This document shows, one piece after another, positions 18,609 to 29,544 of a stretch of 64,000 nt of DNA. The DNA is from Ustilago trichophora (lineage: Eukaryota; Basidiomycota; Ustilaginomycetes; Ustilaginales; Ustilaginaceae): assembly GCA_900323505.1 (NCBI GenBank), contig OOIN01000003.1, forward strand, positions 1,798,001 through 1,862,000. Direction: 5' to 3'. A program made the position numbers and the translations under genes. The notes below the pieces were generated by a model. That model made no database searches and was not told the origin of the DNA. It was given only the letters and a program-made list of their open reading frames with translations. Each line of letters begins with the position of its first letter. Within the stretch, counting starts at the first letter, position 1.

Positions 18609-19789
18609 CGTGGTGGACCTTGAGAAGAGGAAGGAGAGCTTGTGTGAACCGAATTTCGAATTGGTGAGAGTGGAGATGCGCGAGACGAAGAGATGGTACG
18701 TGTGAGCAGGAGATGAGAGTAGTGATGGCAATTTTCGAGTGCTTTTGTAGTCAAAGTTCTCACAGATTTTGCGCACACAATCGATGAAAAGCGCTTCAAG
18801 ACTGACCGTCTGTAATGGGTGAGGATGACGACTGTTGTCGATGAGTAGGCAGCTTGCGTTGTCAGCTTCACGGTGGGATGATGCAATCCGGCTCTCTTGC
18901 TGAACCGGAAGGCCTTTTCAGGGGCTTAGCCATACGGATGAGCTGTGATGCTGTGCCGAAATGAGGATCACTCGCACAATGCTCGGGATCTGAGCATGAT
19001 TCCCAAAGGCGTGTCTGGAAGACCCTGAAAGTGCTAACGTGGCGACGTTTGTGACCGAGCAAGGGCGCACCGAATCGTTCCAGATAATGCCCCACCCGTG
19101 TAGTCAAAAGCAAGCCCAAAAAGGGGGTCGAGCCTCATGCGCCCACACATGTGATCTTGGCTCGTCGACTCGGCATCAAGGGCAGCAAATGCTGTGCGTT
19201 CAGAATGTGGCTGGCAGTAGGTGTGTGGTGATCACAGCGTGTTGCATGCTGCACGCTCAATCTACTCGACTTGACGAGCAACTTCTTCACTTTCCCACCA
19301 ACTACGGCTCCTGGAATCTCATCTCGGTTAGCGTGAACTCAAGATCTGTGCTGAGCTCCTATAACTACTCGGAGACAGACCATGTGGGAGAATCGAGAAA
19401 CGCAGGCGCTCTCCAAAGAAATGGCATCAAATGAAGTTTGGAGCCGGTCGAGCAACCTCAATTGCACCATATTGAAGCCGACCGGAGATACAGATCTGCT
19501 CTACAGGATCTCTTCCACCTTTCTAGTCAGCCGACAGTCATTCTTTTGTCAATCGGCGCTCGAAAAGCCCTCGTGCTACGTTCGTCAATGGACTCGTGAG
19601 TGTTTCAACGTCATAGCTGCGCACACTTGTCATCAGATCTATGAAGCAAGTCATGCTACATTCCTTAGACTGCTAACGTTCCATTGTTGCTATTGGTACA
19701 AAGATAAAGAGAGAGATTTGCGACTGAGACTATCCTGCGAAATCGTGAAGTTTTGAGATGGGACTGAATGCTAGGACATCAACCTGGTC
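18609..19789. other. Spacer between the secreted-protein array and the sugar transporter
   Basis: 1.2 kb with the promoter of gene 6 at the left. No gene is supported on either strand, and no clear continuation of the tandem unit could be followed past about 18900. Confidence 0.4.
18731..18750 (-). promoter_or_regulatory. Degenerate core promoter of secreted protein 6
   Basis: The plus strand reads ATTTTCGAGTGCTTTTGTAG, matching the array element except that TATA is replaced by TGTA. It lies about 125-140 bp upstream of the ATG. Confidence 0.4.
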
Positions 19790-21586
19790 TCACTTGGCGT
19801 CGCGCACGCCGAAGGCGGGCTGAGCCGAAGCGTAGGTCTCGTCCTTGTCCTTGTCCTTGTCCTCGACCGAGGCGCTGACGGGAGCGCCTTGGCTGTGCCA
19901 CTGCGACTCGAGGGCGGCGGGCATCGAGTGCGAAGGCATCTCGTCGCGCACAGGGCGACGGCTGGCGCGGCCGATCTTGTACCAGGGCAGGTCGAAAAGC
20001 TCGTCGATCCTCTCGAGACTCTGACCCGAGGTCTCGGGGAGGAAGAAGAGGTAGACGGGAAGAGCGACCACGAGCGACATGGCGGCAAAGATGGCGAAAG
20101 TGCCGGCACCCTTGAGGCCGGAGTTGAGCATGGGCTGGACAGCTCGGGTGGTGCTGTACTGCATGAGGAAGTGGAAGGCCATGACGAAGGATGCCGAAAG
20201 AGCACGAACATCGAGGCTGAAGATTTCGGAGTTGATGAGGTACTGGGCCAAGTTACCACCGGCAGACCACGAGGCACCAGCGATAAAGATACCGGCAAGC
20301 GCGGCCTCGGAGGCGGCCTTGTTGGGAGCGTGCTTGTGGTCGATGAAGATGCCGAGGTAGATAGCGACGTAGAGCATGGCAAGACCCTGGCAGAGAGTCG
20401 AGACCCAGAGCGTTCGTCGACGACCGAAGAGATCGATGAGGAAGAAGGACGAGAGGATACCAGCGCCAAGCTTGACGGCACCGAAACCAGCAGACATGAC
20501 GTAACCCCTGCTGTCGTGAACACCGATCAAGGTCAAGATGCGGTTGGCGTAGGTCGACAGCGCACCAGGGCCCTGCCACTGACCGAGAATCTGGATGAGA
20601 ACACAGAGGACGAGCTTGAACTGGTTGTTCTTGTTGCAGAAGAGCTCGCGAACCTTGCCCATGAAGCCCAGGCCCTCGGTAGCCTCCTTCTCCTGCCTGA
20701 CCGAGTCAGCGATGAGCTCGTACTCCTCGACAAAGGCCTGGTCGCGAGGCTCCATTCCACGGTACCATCCAAGAGACGACGAAGCCTCCTCAATGCGACC
20801 CTTCTTCATGAGCCATCGAGGCGACTCCTTGAGGAAAACGAGGCAGAGCAGGACGACGGCGTGGAGCGAGAAGTTGAGCGAAAGAGGCACCTGCCAGATG
20901 GCGTCGCTCTTAGGGTTGATGTGCGTTTTTACACCAAGATTTGTGCAATAACCGAGCAACAAACCTGTAATGTTCGATTCGATTTGTGCCAAAAAAGTGC
21001 CGAAGAAGAGGCAGAAAGCAGAAGAGGAAGAGATGGTGTCAGTAAAAATGGTTGATGGCGACGAAAATTTTGACACGGGTGTCAGATGCTTACCAAGGTA
21101 CACGTTGAATGAATAAACGGAAGTGCAAAGACCACGGATCTGCTTGGGAGCAACCTCGACAAGGAAGATGGGAGCGACGATGGGTGTAAGACCGACACCG
21201 GTACCAGCGATAGCACGAGCGACCATGAGCATGGCAAAGTGACCCTTGCTTCCGGCCCAGAGAGCGCTGCCGAGAAGAACGAGAACACAAGCAATCTGAG
21301 CACCGCGAACTCGTCCAAGACGCTCGCAGATCGGGTAACCGAGAATGGCACCGAGAACGGAGAAAAGCTGGACCATGGCAGTAACGTTGCTCTCCTTGTT
21401 CGACTTGGCGACGATGTTGAACTCCTTCTCGAAAGTCTTTTGAGAGATCATACCACCGATGAGACCCTCATCGATACCACGGGAGGCACCGAGAAGACCC
21501 ATACCGATGACGGCAAAGGCGAGACGCCAGTTGAGCGCCGACTTGGGCGTCTCGGAGAAGTGTGCGAACTTGGAAGGAATGTACAT
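19790..21586 (-). CDS. MFS sugar transporter (sugar porter family), one in-frame intron
   Basis: Exons on the minus strand are 21094-21586 and 20965-1 down to 19790, that is complement(join(19790..20964,21094..21586)), giving 555 aa. The 129-nt intron (20965-21093) has a GTAAGC donor and TTACAG acceptor. It is a multiple of three without a stop, so the unspliced frame would add 43 Ser/Phe-rich residues in the middle of a conserved helix; splicing restores NVYLGLLLGYCTNLG. Sugar-porter marks are RLGRVRG, VARAIAGTGVG, EVAPKQIRG, KESPRWLMKKGR and the C-terminal FLPETSGQSLERIDELF. It should move a hexose or related sugar across the plasma membrane by proton symport; substrate not deducible. The C-terminal tail is Asp/Lys-rich (DKDKDKDE). 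Confidence 0.9.
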   Translation of the reverse strand: MYIPSKFAHFSETPKSALNWRLAFAVIGMGLLGASRGIDEGLIGGMISQKTFEKEFNIVAKSNKESNVTAMVQLFSVLGAILGYPICERLGRVRGAQIACVLVLLGSALWAGSKGHFAMLMVARAIAGTGVGLTPIVAPIFLVEVAPKQIRGLCTSVYSFNVYLGKHLTPVSKFSSPSTIFTDTISSSSAFCLFFGTFLAQIESNITGLLLGYCTNLGVKTHINPKSDAIWQVPLSLNFSLHAVVLLCLVFLKESPRWLMKKGRIEEASSSLGWYRGMEPRDQAFVEEYELIADSVRQEKEATEGLGFMGKVRELFCNKNNQFKLVLCVLIQILGQWQGPGALSTYANRILTLIGVHDSRGYVMSAGFGAVKLGAGILSSFFLIDLFGRRRTLWVSTLCQGLAMLYVAIYLGIFIDHKHAPNKAASEAALAGIFIAGASWSAGGNLAQYLINSEIFSLDVRALSASFVMAFHFLMQYSTTRAVQPMLNSGLKGAGTFAIFAAMSLVVALPVYLFFLPETSGQSLERIDELFDLPWYKIGRASRRPVRDEMPSHSMPAALESQWHSQGAPVSASVEDKDKDKDETYASAQPAFGVRDAK

Positions 21587-24421
21587 GTTGGGCGCTTGTC
21601 GAAGTACCTAGTGGAGAGCTCTGAAGGGATGGCGGACAAGACCGAGTCAGGATCAGGCAAAAGAGTGCGGATCCTCGAGGGTATTCTGGTGTGCGAAGGA
21701 AGGGTATAGCTAGGTATGGAAGGGTACTTTTGGTGGGGAGGGTAGAGCAATTGGGATCAAGAGCTTGTATCTTATAGCTATTCAGGCTTTCCTCTGGAGG
21801 GGCATCAGGGTGGACCATGACGCGAAGAAAAAGACGGGGTCCCCATGTTTGAATTCGCAGCCCCAAACTTTGGACAAAGGCAGTCAAGCACAGCAGTAGT
21901 GGACGTGTTGCCCGCCAGGGATGTTCGCACAAGGTACAGGACGAGAGAAGACGGCCGATTCTCGGTTTGCAGAACAATCGATGCCTGCGACAGTGTCGAT
22001 TGGACAATGGTTAACGGTCATAGGTACAGAGGATGGGCACCGGCGAGGAGAGACAGGCGAAGTGAGTCTCCATGCAGCACCTTACACGCGGTCGGAGATG
22101 CGACACGAGGCAAAAGGTTTGCGGGGTTGGTACAGTCCCAAGTACAGAGGGCAAGGAACAAATTTTGCGCTCACCCAAAGGCGATCCACAGTGGGCCAAT
22201 GCCGTAGGGTGAGCGACGAATCGAGGGGGAACAACTCTTTGGGGCGCTCGCAGATGCGATGCCTCGCTCATGCCGGACTGCATTGCTGGAGTGTGGGCGT
22301 GGTCTCAGGAACACGACCTCACCAAGTCATCGATCTGAACTCTCCTCTCCTCTCCCCGGAAAAAGTGAATCGCTTTCTTCGACCACGCTTCTCCGCAAAA
22401 GCGGTTTGGGGTGTGGGGTAGAATACAGTAGACTAGCGTCTTTGCACTGAGATCTGAAGAGCAACCTGCGGCAATCGTGAGTTGAAGCGGCGGTATGGTT
22501 TCGCGGAGAGGAACGGAAAGAGGTGGGTGGGGTCAAGGTTGACTTTCCAATGGAAACAGTTCGATGTGTGGGGGAGACGAGCAGAAGCTGAAGTGAAGCG
22601 ACCTCGCCAAAAGATCGTTTTTGCCTCAAAGGCAAAGGAGCTGAGCTTGAAGATGAGCCGTAGCCATCGGTTTAGCACCAATCTGCGGCGCGATGCGGCC
22701 AAGTTTCCGTAGGCAAGGTTCCAGAGTCGTCGACGGAGTCTGGAAACAGCTAGACCCTCGCCAATACAAAAAATTCCGAAGGGGCACAACATGCCAGGTC
22801 AAATCCCTGTCCAAGAGCGAGAACGATGCATGAAACGGAAACATCCGCCGAATCAGAAGAGCTGAAACTAGAGGAGCTCTCCGAATTGGCCGTCCTTGCA
22901 TGTTACTGTGCATCGAAGTTCGGCGCAAAAAGCGATACAAGTGAGACTGACCCAATGAGCATCGATGCCAAAAGCGCTACAGATGCAGCATTCCACCTCA
23001 CAGACCGAGTTTTCTTTGATTGACAATTGTCAGAGCTCTGATTGGCGGTGACGCCTGTGAGCTTGACAGGAAACCTGTACTCAAATGTGCATTTGGCTTG
23101 TTGTCGCATCGCATTGCATTTCGCAGGTCGTATTCGCCGGTCAAGCTCTGTGAAGTGCGAGAGATTTTCCCAGATTACTTGGGGTCTTGCTTCATGCACG
23201 TCCAGCAAATCACAAACTGTTGCCAGGAGACTAACACCCCAAAAAGGCCTCGAACGCACGTCTTGCTATTGGCTGACGACTTGCTTGCCATCGATTGCAC
23301 AAACATTTCGTCGAGCAAGACCGGCGCAGTCAGTCACATTGGTTGAAGGGATTGACAGGGCCGAGGAATACGCCGAGCAAGACCTCACTCGCATGTCAGT
23401 GGCTTACTCGGCTGGTAGATTCCGATGGCTTATGACCCTCGCAAACAGAGCAGGAAAGGCTTGGCTTTGAGCCTCCGCGTGGACAGCATGCTTTGTAGTC
23501 GGAATGATCCGGATTCCTGCTGCTTATTGACGGTGGGAGGGCGGAAAGTGTTGTCGGGGAAATGCAGCCAGTATCGAGCTCAGCGTTGAAGAGCGGGGAT
23601 CCGAGGCGACAGCGAAGGCAAGCCAGAGACAGTGTCCAGCGTGGGCAGCCGAAGAAGGACCTTCTGGAACAAGTCTGGATCCACGGTTGTACAGCGCACA
23701 AGGGCGACAGTCGGTCATATGTCAGCCGAGACCAGCCATTCCTCTGTTGTTTTTTTCAATTTGCAGAATGCGGAGTTGGGCTTGCTCTGCAATTTCTGTC
23801 GGTCAAATCTCAATTGGGGCGACCCGCGGCGCGCTTGTCCGGCCGCCGCTTTGACAACCGTCCACCGGGTTCACCGGTCCGCGCTCCCCGCGACGAGAAC
23901 TTCTGTGCTGTCTTTTTTTTTCGCTTTCTTTTGCCCGTTGTCCTCGGTTCCATCTCGGCAGTAATGGTCCGCCTAGCTTTCCCTTTCCGCGGTACTTCGA
24001 GGTCCAGTCTATTCTGCAGGACATATCCCGATGTTCATGGATCTTTCCGATCTAGCATGTGTGCTGCAGCTTTCTGATGCTTTGTGGTGGCAAGCATCTT
24101 CAGACCTTGCATGGCCACTTTGTCGCAAAGTACATGTGCGCTGCCGCTTCTAAACTCAAGGAAGCCAAATCTTTGTCTACCAAGAAACACAGGGAGCACA
24201 TGGCACCGTGGTGCTGCTATAAGACAGCAAGGATGATTCTATTACTTTGCTTTAGAGCGGGTATCCAGCACCTCGAGGAATCTGTTATCGAACAAAATTG
24301 CAAACATATAAAGGAAGACAAGGCGGAGTCAGTATTGGTCTCAGCCGCTCATCGGCGCCCTTATAGCCGGCTGTCATGCAACGGCCCGTACCACGATGTA
24401 GTCAGCCGTGTGGGGGAGTAC
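21587..24421. other. 2.8-kb spacer between sugar transporter and GUF1
   Basis: It holds the sugar-transporter promoter at the left; a TATA-like stretch on the minus strand lies near 21765-21780. The rest has only short frames of no recognised family. A GC-rich part at 23820-23900 is followed by a T-run at about 23912-23920. Confidence 0.4.
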
Positions 24422-26581
24422 TTACTTTTCTGTGGGGATCTGCACTCTACCCACACCGAGAGCCTTGAGCCTCTTCTTTCCTTCCTTCTGCTTGTTGAGA
24501 TGCTTCAGCTTTCGTTCGTAGTGACCACCGTACAATCCCGCAGTAACGTCTTTTCGGTACGCCGAAAGCGTCTCTCGCGCGATGACCTTGCTTCCCGTCG
24601 TCGCCTGGATCGACACCTCGAATTGCTGCCGTGGGATGATATCCTTCAACTTCTTGGTCCATTGCCTTGCATTGTACATGACCTTGGAGCGGTGCATGAT
24701 GATCGACAGCGAGTCGAGTACCGTGTTGGAAATCAAGAAATTGAGCTTGACCAGGTCGCCCGCTGCATAGCCGTCTTCCGAGTATTCGAACGAGGCAAAA
24801 CCTGACGAGCATGATTTGAGCTTGTCAAAGAAGTCGGTGACAATCTCGGACAGTGGCAGCCGATACGTCATCTGGACAGATCGGATCGCCGATGCGCTGG
24901 GTGGGAAAGAGACGTCGAGCTGCTCGCCGCGGTGCTCGGCGCACAACTGCATGATCTCGCCCGTGTACTCTTCTGGACATCGCACGACGCCTCTGACCAT
25001 CGGCTCTTCGAGAAGGTTCACCTTGGCCTTGCGCTCCGAGTCATCGGGGAAGTGGATCGGGTTCGAGACAATCTCTTCCCGGCCATCTCGCCATGTCACC
25101 TTGTACGGCACCGATGGAGCTGTCACCAAGATCGCGTGACCGTATTCGTCCTCGAGTCGCTGTCGGAAGACGTCGAGATGCAACAGTCCGAGGAAGCCCA
25201 ACCGGCAGCCTTGCCCTAGAGCCATGGACGACTCTCTCTGTACTGTGACGGAGCGATCGTTGAGTGCAAGTCGCTGAATCGCCTCCTCCAGCTTCAAAAA
25301 GTCGGTCGTCTCGATAGGGAAGATTCCGGCATATACCATGGGCACCGTTGGTGCGAATCCTTCGAGCGGCTCCACCTTTTCGTTTGCCAGATGGAATGTG
25401 TCTCCGATCTGCGCCTCGCTCATGTCTTTCATGTTGGCAATGATCCATCCGACCTGACCCTTACGCAGTACATCTGTGGCAATCATCTCGGGCGAGTTGA
25501 CACCCAGACTGAGCACCTCATATCGCTTGCCTGTGTGGCACGAAGTGATGCGGTCGCCCTTCTTGACGGCGCCATCGGCGATCGAGACGAGCGAAACGAC
25601 ACCCTTGTACTGGTCGTACCAACTGTCGAACACCAGTGCGCGGAATCCGGGTCCTTCTCTGCCTTCCAACTTGCCATCCTCGACGCCAGGCGGCGGTTTC
25701 GTTCTCTCGACCAGTGCACGGAGAACGCCGTCTACGCCCTTGCCCGTCTTTGCAGAGATGAGCAGCGGTTCTTGACCTGGTAATGTTGTATCGATGCCGA
25801 GAATCTCCTCCATCTGTATTGAGCAGCGTTCGGGATCGGCTGCTGGGAGATCGCTCTTGTTGAGCACTGGTACGATTGCAAGATCCTTTTGCTTGGCCAG
25901 TTCGAAGACCGTGATGGACTGCGCTTGTACACCCTGCGTTGCGTCGACCACCAGAAGCGCACTTTGACACGCTGACAGCGATCGGCTGACCTCATATGAG
26001 AAGTCGACGTGACCAGGACAGTCGATCAGATTCAGCAGATATCTGCCTGGCTTCGGTGCAAACCCGTCGTCGAAAGCAGAAATAAAGTCTTCCCGGGGTC
26101 CATCGTAATCGTACACCATCGTCACCGCCTGGGACTTGACAGTGATACCTCGTTCTCTCTCCACCTTGAGTTTGTCGAGCACCTGCTGATTGGAGCCGTC
26201 TTGTGGGATCGTTCCTGTCAACTCGAGAAGCCGGTCAGCTAGCGTAGACTTGCCGTGATCGACATGGCTGATGATGGAGAACGTGCGTGTCTCGAGGCGG
26301 TCGAACTTGGAATAATCCCGAGCGTCTGACTTTACCGCTGAGCTGGTGCTCGATGAGGAGGAAGATGCTTGCTGTCTTGACACAGAACTCGAGTAATAGC
26401 GTATCGAAGAGGAGCTTGATGCGAATGTAGAGCGACGCGATGATGGGCCGTGAGATGTTGGTACAGGTCGTGCGACCTCAGCAGCTTGCGACCTCGTTTG
26501 CCACGCAGCATATCGAGATGTCGGACAGAACGTCACTTGTGACAGCCGTGTGCTGGCTCTGTTACATGCTGACCGGATCAT
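24422..26581 (-). CDS. GUF1: Mitochondrial translation factor GUF1 (LepA/EF4)
   Basis: 719 aa, intronless, from the ATG at 26581; the frame upstream has only a GTG. The first ~90 residues are Ser/Arg-rich without acidic runs, as in a mitochondrial presequence. The G domain has SHVDHGKSTL (P-loop, about 106-115), ERGITVKSQ (switch I), DCPGH (G3), NKSD (G4) and SAKTGKG (G5). Behind it come the EF-G-like domains and the LepA-specific C-terminus ending LNKQKEGKKRLKALGVGRVQIP, a hallmark of EF4. LepA/GUF1 is a ribosome-dependent GTPase of mitochondrial translation, thought to help stalled or misplaced ribosomes and assembly. Full length; no missing motif. Confidence 0.97.
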   Translation of the reverse strand: MIRSACNRASTRLSQVTFCPTSRYAAWQTRSQAAEVARPVPTSHGPSSRRSTFASSSSSIRYYSSSVSRQQASSSSSSTSSAVKSDARDYSKFDRLETRTFSIISHVDHGKSTLADRLLELTGTIPQDGSNQQVLDKLKVERERGITVKSQAVTMVYDYDGPREDFISAFDDGFAPKPGRYLLNLIDCPGHVDFSYEVSRSLSACQSALLVVDATQGVQAQSITVFELAKQKDLAIVPVLNKSDLPAADPERCSIQMEEILGIDTTLPGQEPLLISAKTGKGVDGVLRALVERTKPPPGVEDGKLEGREGPGFRALVFDSWYDQYKGVVSLVSIADGAVKKGDRITSCHTGKRYEVLSLGVNSPEMIATDVLRKGQVGWIIANMKDMSEAQIGDTFHLANEKVEPLEGFAPTVPMVYAGIFPIETTDFLKLEEAIQRLALNDRSVTVQRESSMALGQGCRLGFLGLLHLDVFRQRLEDEYGHAILVTAPSVPYKVTWRDGREEIVSNPIHFPDDSERKAKVNLLEEPMVRGVVRCPEEYTGEIMQLCAEHRGEQLDVSFPPSASAIRSVQMTYRLPLSEIVTDFFDKLKSCSSGFASFEYSEDGYAAGDLVKLNFLISNTVLDSLSIIMHRSKVMYNARQWTKKLKDIIPRQQFEVSIQATTGSKVIARETLSAYRKDVTAGLYGGHYERKLKHLNKQKEGKKRLKALGVGRVQIPTEK

Positions 26582-26888
26582 TGCTTTTCGCAGAAGCACT
26601 TGCGAGTGTGTTTGCGTGGTGTGATGAAGTAGAGGTGTAGGGCTGCGAAGTGGAGCAGAAAGCTCTAAATTTGCCGTTCTTCCTGCTGCTTTTCTCGGAA
26701 TTCGGAAATCAAGTAGACCCTTTTGTCATGCACCAGGCGACGCCTTTCAACCCCAAACAGCCCCTCACACTCAGATGGGGAAGCTCAAACACAGAACGGT
26801 CACACAGTCGGCCATACAAGAAGGATAGATAAGTTTCTTTGTATGTCGGTCATGTTTATTGGAAAGCGTCAAGATGCGAGGAAACCGT
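26582..26888. other. Short spacer between GUF1 and methylisocitrate lyase
   Basis: 307 bases between the GUF1 start and the stop of the next minus-strand gene. It should hold the GUF1 promoter and the 3' end of the lyase gene; no ORF of interest. Confidence 0.4.
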
Positions 26889-28724
26889 CTAGAACGAACG
26901 CTCGGTGCTGTCAGCACCCATGGCCTGGGTCGCTGAGCTACCCGAGCTGACAGCCTGGAGCATTCGGTCGACATATGCGGCACCGGACCACTTCTGATGG
27001 GTGAGCACGTCACATCCAATCTCCTTCTCCTTGCGCTGCACGAGCTCGACGTAAGCAAGCATACCGTCGGTCTTGAATCGCTGCGAGAGTTCGCATGTCA
27101 TGGCGCCGGTCGAGTGGAGACCGGCGAGCGAGATGAGTTGGAAGACGAAACCAGACTTGGCGAGATCCCAGACAAAGTTCTTGAGGTCCTGGTCGGAGAA
27201 GCCGTGTGCGCTCCAGTTGAAGCTTGGGCTGAGGTTGTATACGAGCCACTTGCCGGGGAGGTCACGGTGGATATCGGCGGCGAAGGTCTGGGCCTGCTTG
27301 AGGTCGGGTGTTTTGGTCTCGAGCCAGAGCATGTCGGCGTACGCGCCGAAGATCTTAACACGCTTGATGGCGGCTGCGACGCCGCCCTTGAAGTGGTAGT
27401 AGCCTTCCTTGGTTCGGGGAGCATCCCAGCACCAGGTGGGGACACCCTCGGCACCAAAGACCTCCTTGGCGATGGCACGTGCCTCACCGTTGGAGACGCC
27501 ACCGGCAACCTTCTGGTTGTAGGTCTCGACACCCTGCTTGTTGGAAGCGTTGTGCTTGGCAACAGCCTCGTTGAAGGTGAGCAGCTCGCACTTGTCCATC
27601 CATGCTTTCTCGGCGGCATCGACCTCGGGTCCGGAAGCCCCAGCCGCCTCCTTGGAAGCAAGGGTGTCTGCGAGACTCCTGGTGCCCTCGGGCAGGTTGT
27701 AAGCACCCTTGATGAACTCGTGGTCACGAGCGTCGATACTGGAAGAGATGAGCTTGGCTGACTCGGAGTCGGTACGGGCGATCAAGATGTTGGCGGAACC
27801 GAGAATGTCCCAGGCGAATCGGGTTGCAGTGAGACGGTTGACGTGCTCAGAAGTGGGGACAAGCACCTTTCCGGCCTGGTGACCGCACTTTTTGCCGCCG
27901 TGGAGCTGGTCCTCGAGGTGAATACCGGCAGCACCCTGCTCAGCAAAGAGCTTGGCGAGCTTGAAGACGGTGCTAAGACCACCGTGACCAGTGTCGGCAT
28001 CGGCGATGATGGGTCGGAGGTAGTCGACCCAAGGGGTCTTAGCCTTCTGCTCTGCGGAGAGCTGGCATCGCTCATCCCAGTGCTTTCGGTCATGGTGCTG
28101 CTGAGCTTTGAAGAGACGCTGAACCTGGTTGGGTACGGTGGTGTAGGGGTAGTCTGCAAGATCAGGGCCGACCTCGTTGTTGCAGGTGGTGAGGACGGAA
28201 CTGCAAGCCCAACCCGAGACGTAAACGACCTCCTGGTTGTGGGCCATCTGCGATTGCTGGACGGGGTCAATGGCACCCATGGTATGGGCGGGTGTTCCCT
28301 TTGCTGCGTGTTCAGATAGCAAAGCGAAGAGCTTGTCGGCCATGAGGGAAGAGGCGGGTGGCTGAACGGGCATGGAACCACGCTTGGAAACGACGGCTTC
28401 AGGGCCGTAGGGTCGCTTGATTCCCTTGAATCGTGGGCTGTCGAACCATTCCTGAACCTGCTTGATGGCGGCGTCGTAGTCGGCCTGCTCCTGCTGGGCG
28501 GTAGGGGGCTGTACTCGGAGAGGAGCAGGTTGTGGGTTGAGCGAGGTAGCAGCAGTGTGGTTCATCCTGATGGCTGAAATGGAGGTGGAGGCAAAAGTAG
28601 GGAGCGCACGGCTGGAGCGCGAGCAGATGCTAAGGCGAGCAACACTGGAGGACGGAAGAGCAGACGACTGGACTCGAGCTGCGTTGACGCGCGCGAGACG
28701 AGCAGCGACCAGACGAGAAGACAT
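26889..28724 (-). CDS. ICL2: Mitochondrial 2-methylisocitrate lyase (ICL2/MclA type of the isocitrate lyase family)
   Basis: 611 aa, intronless, ATG at 28724. The N-terminus is Arg/Ser/Ala-rich and free of acids for about 50 residues ([20 protein letters not shown]), a mitochondrial presequence. The lyase core has [10 protein letters not shown] (168-177), [30 protein letters not shown] (239-249), the catalytic KKCGH (278-282) and IARTDSES. The text VLTTCNNE...[19 protein letters not shown] is of the mitochondrial ICL2 type, not of glyoxysomal ICL1. Family members cleave 2-methylisocitrate to succinate and pyruvate in the methylcitrate cycle of propionyl-CoA breakdown. The alternative, true isocitrate lyase, is less likely because of the presequence and these segments. 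Confidence 0.88.
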   Translation of the reverse strand: MSSRLVAARLARVNAARVQSSALPSSSVARLSICSRSSRALPTFASTSISAIRMNHTAATSLNPQPAPLRVQPPTAQQEQADYDAAIKQVQEWFDSPRFKGIKRPYGPEAVVSKRGSMPVQPPASSLMADKLFALLSEHAAKGTPAHTMGAIDPVQQSQMAHNQEVVYVSGWACSSVLTTCNNEVGPDLADYPYTTVPNQVQRLFKAQQHHDRKHWDERCQLSAEQKAKTPWVDYLRPIIADADTGHGGLSTVFKLAKLFAEQGAAGIHLEDQLHGGKKCGHQAGKVLVPTSEHVNRLTATRFAWDILGSANILIARTDSESAKLISSSIDARDHEFIKGAYNLPEGTRSLADTLASKEAAGASGPEVDAAEKAWMDKCELLTFNEAVAKHNASNKQGVETYNQKVAGGVSNGEARAIAKEVFGAEGVPTWCWDAPRTKEGYYHFKGGVAAAIKRVKIFGAYADMLWLETKTPDLKQAQTFAADIHRDLPGKWLVYNLSPSFNWSAHGFSDQDLKNFVWDLAKSGFVFQLISLAGLHSTGAMTCELSQRFKTDGMLAYVELVQRKEKEIGCDVLTHQKWSGAAYVDRMLQAVSSGSSATQAMGADSTERSF

Positions 28725-29544
28725 GTTGAAGCGGCCGAGGCTCGTGAGAATGTTGTTTTAGTAGCCGGAGTCAGTATCAAGGCCGAGCTTTCTTCGCAGA
28801 GCGTTCACCTTGACCAAGTAACGATGTTGATGGTCACGAAGGGCTGATGAAGAGATGATGGTGGTGGTAGTGAGTAGCGTAAGAATGGATATAAAGAGTT
28901 GAGAAGAATCAAAGGTCGACAGTTGGGACAAAGAGAAACGGAGAACCGGAAATGCCGAAGCGAGCACACAGGAGCAGAGGTCTGTGTTCGGGGCTAAGCC
29001 GACGTGCACCGGGTCCTGTGCTTTTTGGATGTTTGAAAGCGCTTCTTGCTTTTTTGGACCGTCTTCCCCGCAACAGGCCAGATTGCTGCAATTTAGTCGG
29101 CTCTCGGCGGTCACAGTCCAACACTCACACTGACTTGCTCAAATCATGGCCTGTGAAATTCATTCTCAAAGACTTTCGGCCGTGTGTCAATTTCCCAACC
29201 TTTCTTTTTATTCGAACACTTTTTTTTTTCTTTTTTTTTTTGGAAAAAATGTGGGGCAAGTCCTTTCTTCTTGTCCCACCTGGTTAGCTTTTAGGTTCTC
29301 CATCAATTCCGTCCGACTCACCATCATCTTCAGCCAACGTCGACATGAGTAGTCGTTGTGCACACGTCCATCAACAGCTCCACCTCTGATCAATCTGCCA
29401 TTCTGGTAGTGTGATCGTCCAAGTTCACCGCCACGATGATCTGAACCCGCCACCGCCCGTTTCCTTAGACTGGAACTCTCGGAATCACTTCACCATAGGA
29501 ACATCAAAGAAGATCACTTCAACCTCGAATCGTCCCATCCAATC
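28725..29544. other. Divergent promoter region (methylisocitrate lyase / methyltransferase)
   Basis: 820 bases between divergently transcribed genes. It contains a pyrimidine-rich leader on the lyase strand (29000-28760) and an almost pure T tract at 29220-29241. No ORF is supported. Confidence 0.5.
29220..29241. repeat. T-rich tract
   Basis: Ten T, one C and eleven T (approximately) in the divergent promoter between methylisocitrate lyase and the methyltransferase-like gene. Confidence 0.9.

Noticed and set aside
19889..21055. 388-residue open frame opposite the sugar transporter
   Set aside because: Shadow of a GC-biased coding region; rich in charged residues, no family signature.
26889..28724. 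Glyoxylate-cycle isocitrate lyase (ICL1)
   Set aside because: The mitochondrial presequence and ICL2-type segments around VLTTCNNE and TVPNQVQRL fit methylisocitrate lyase better.
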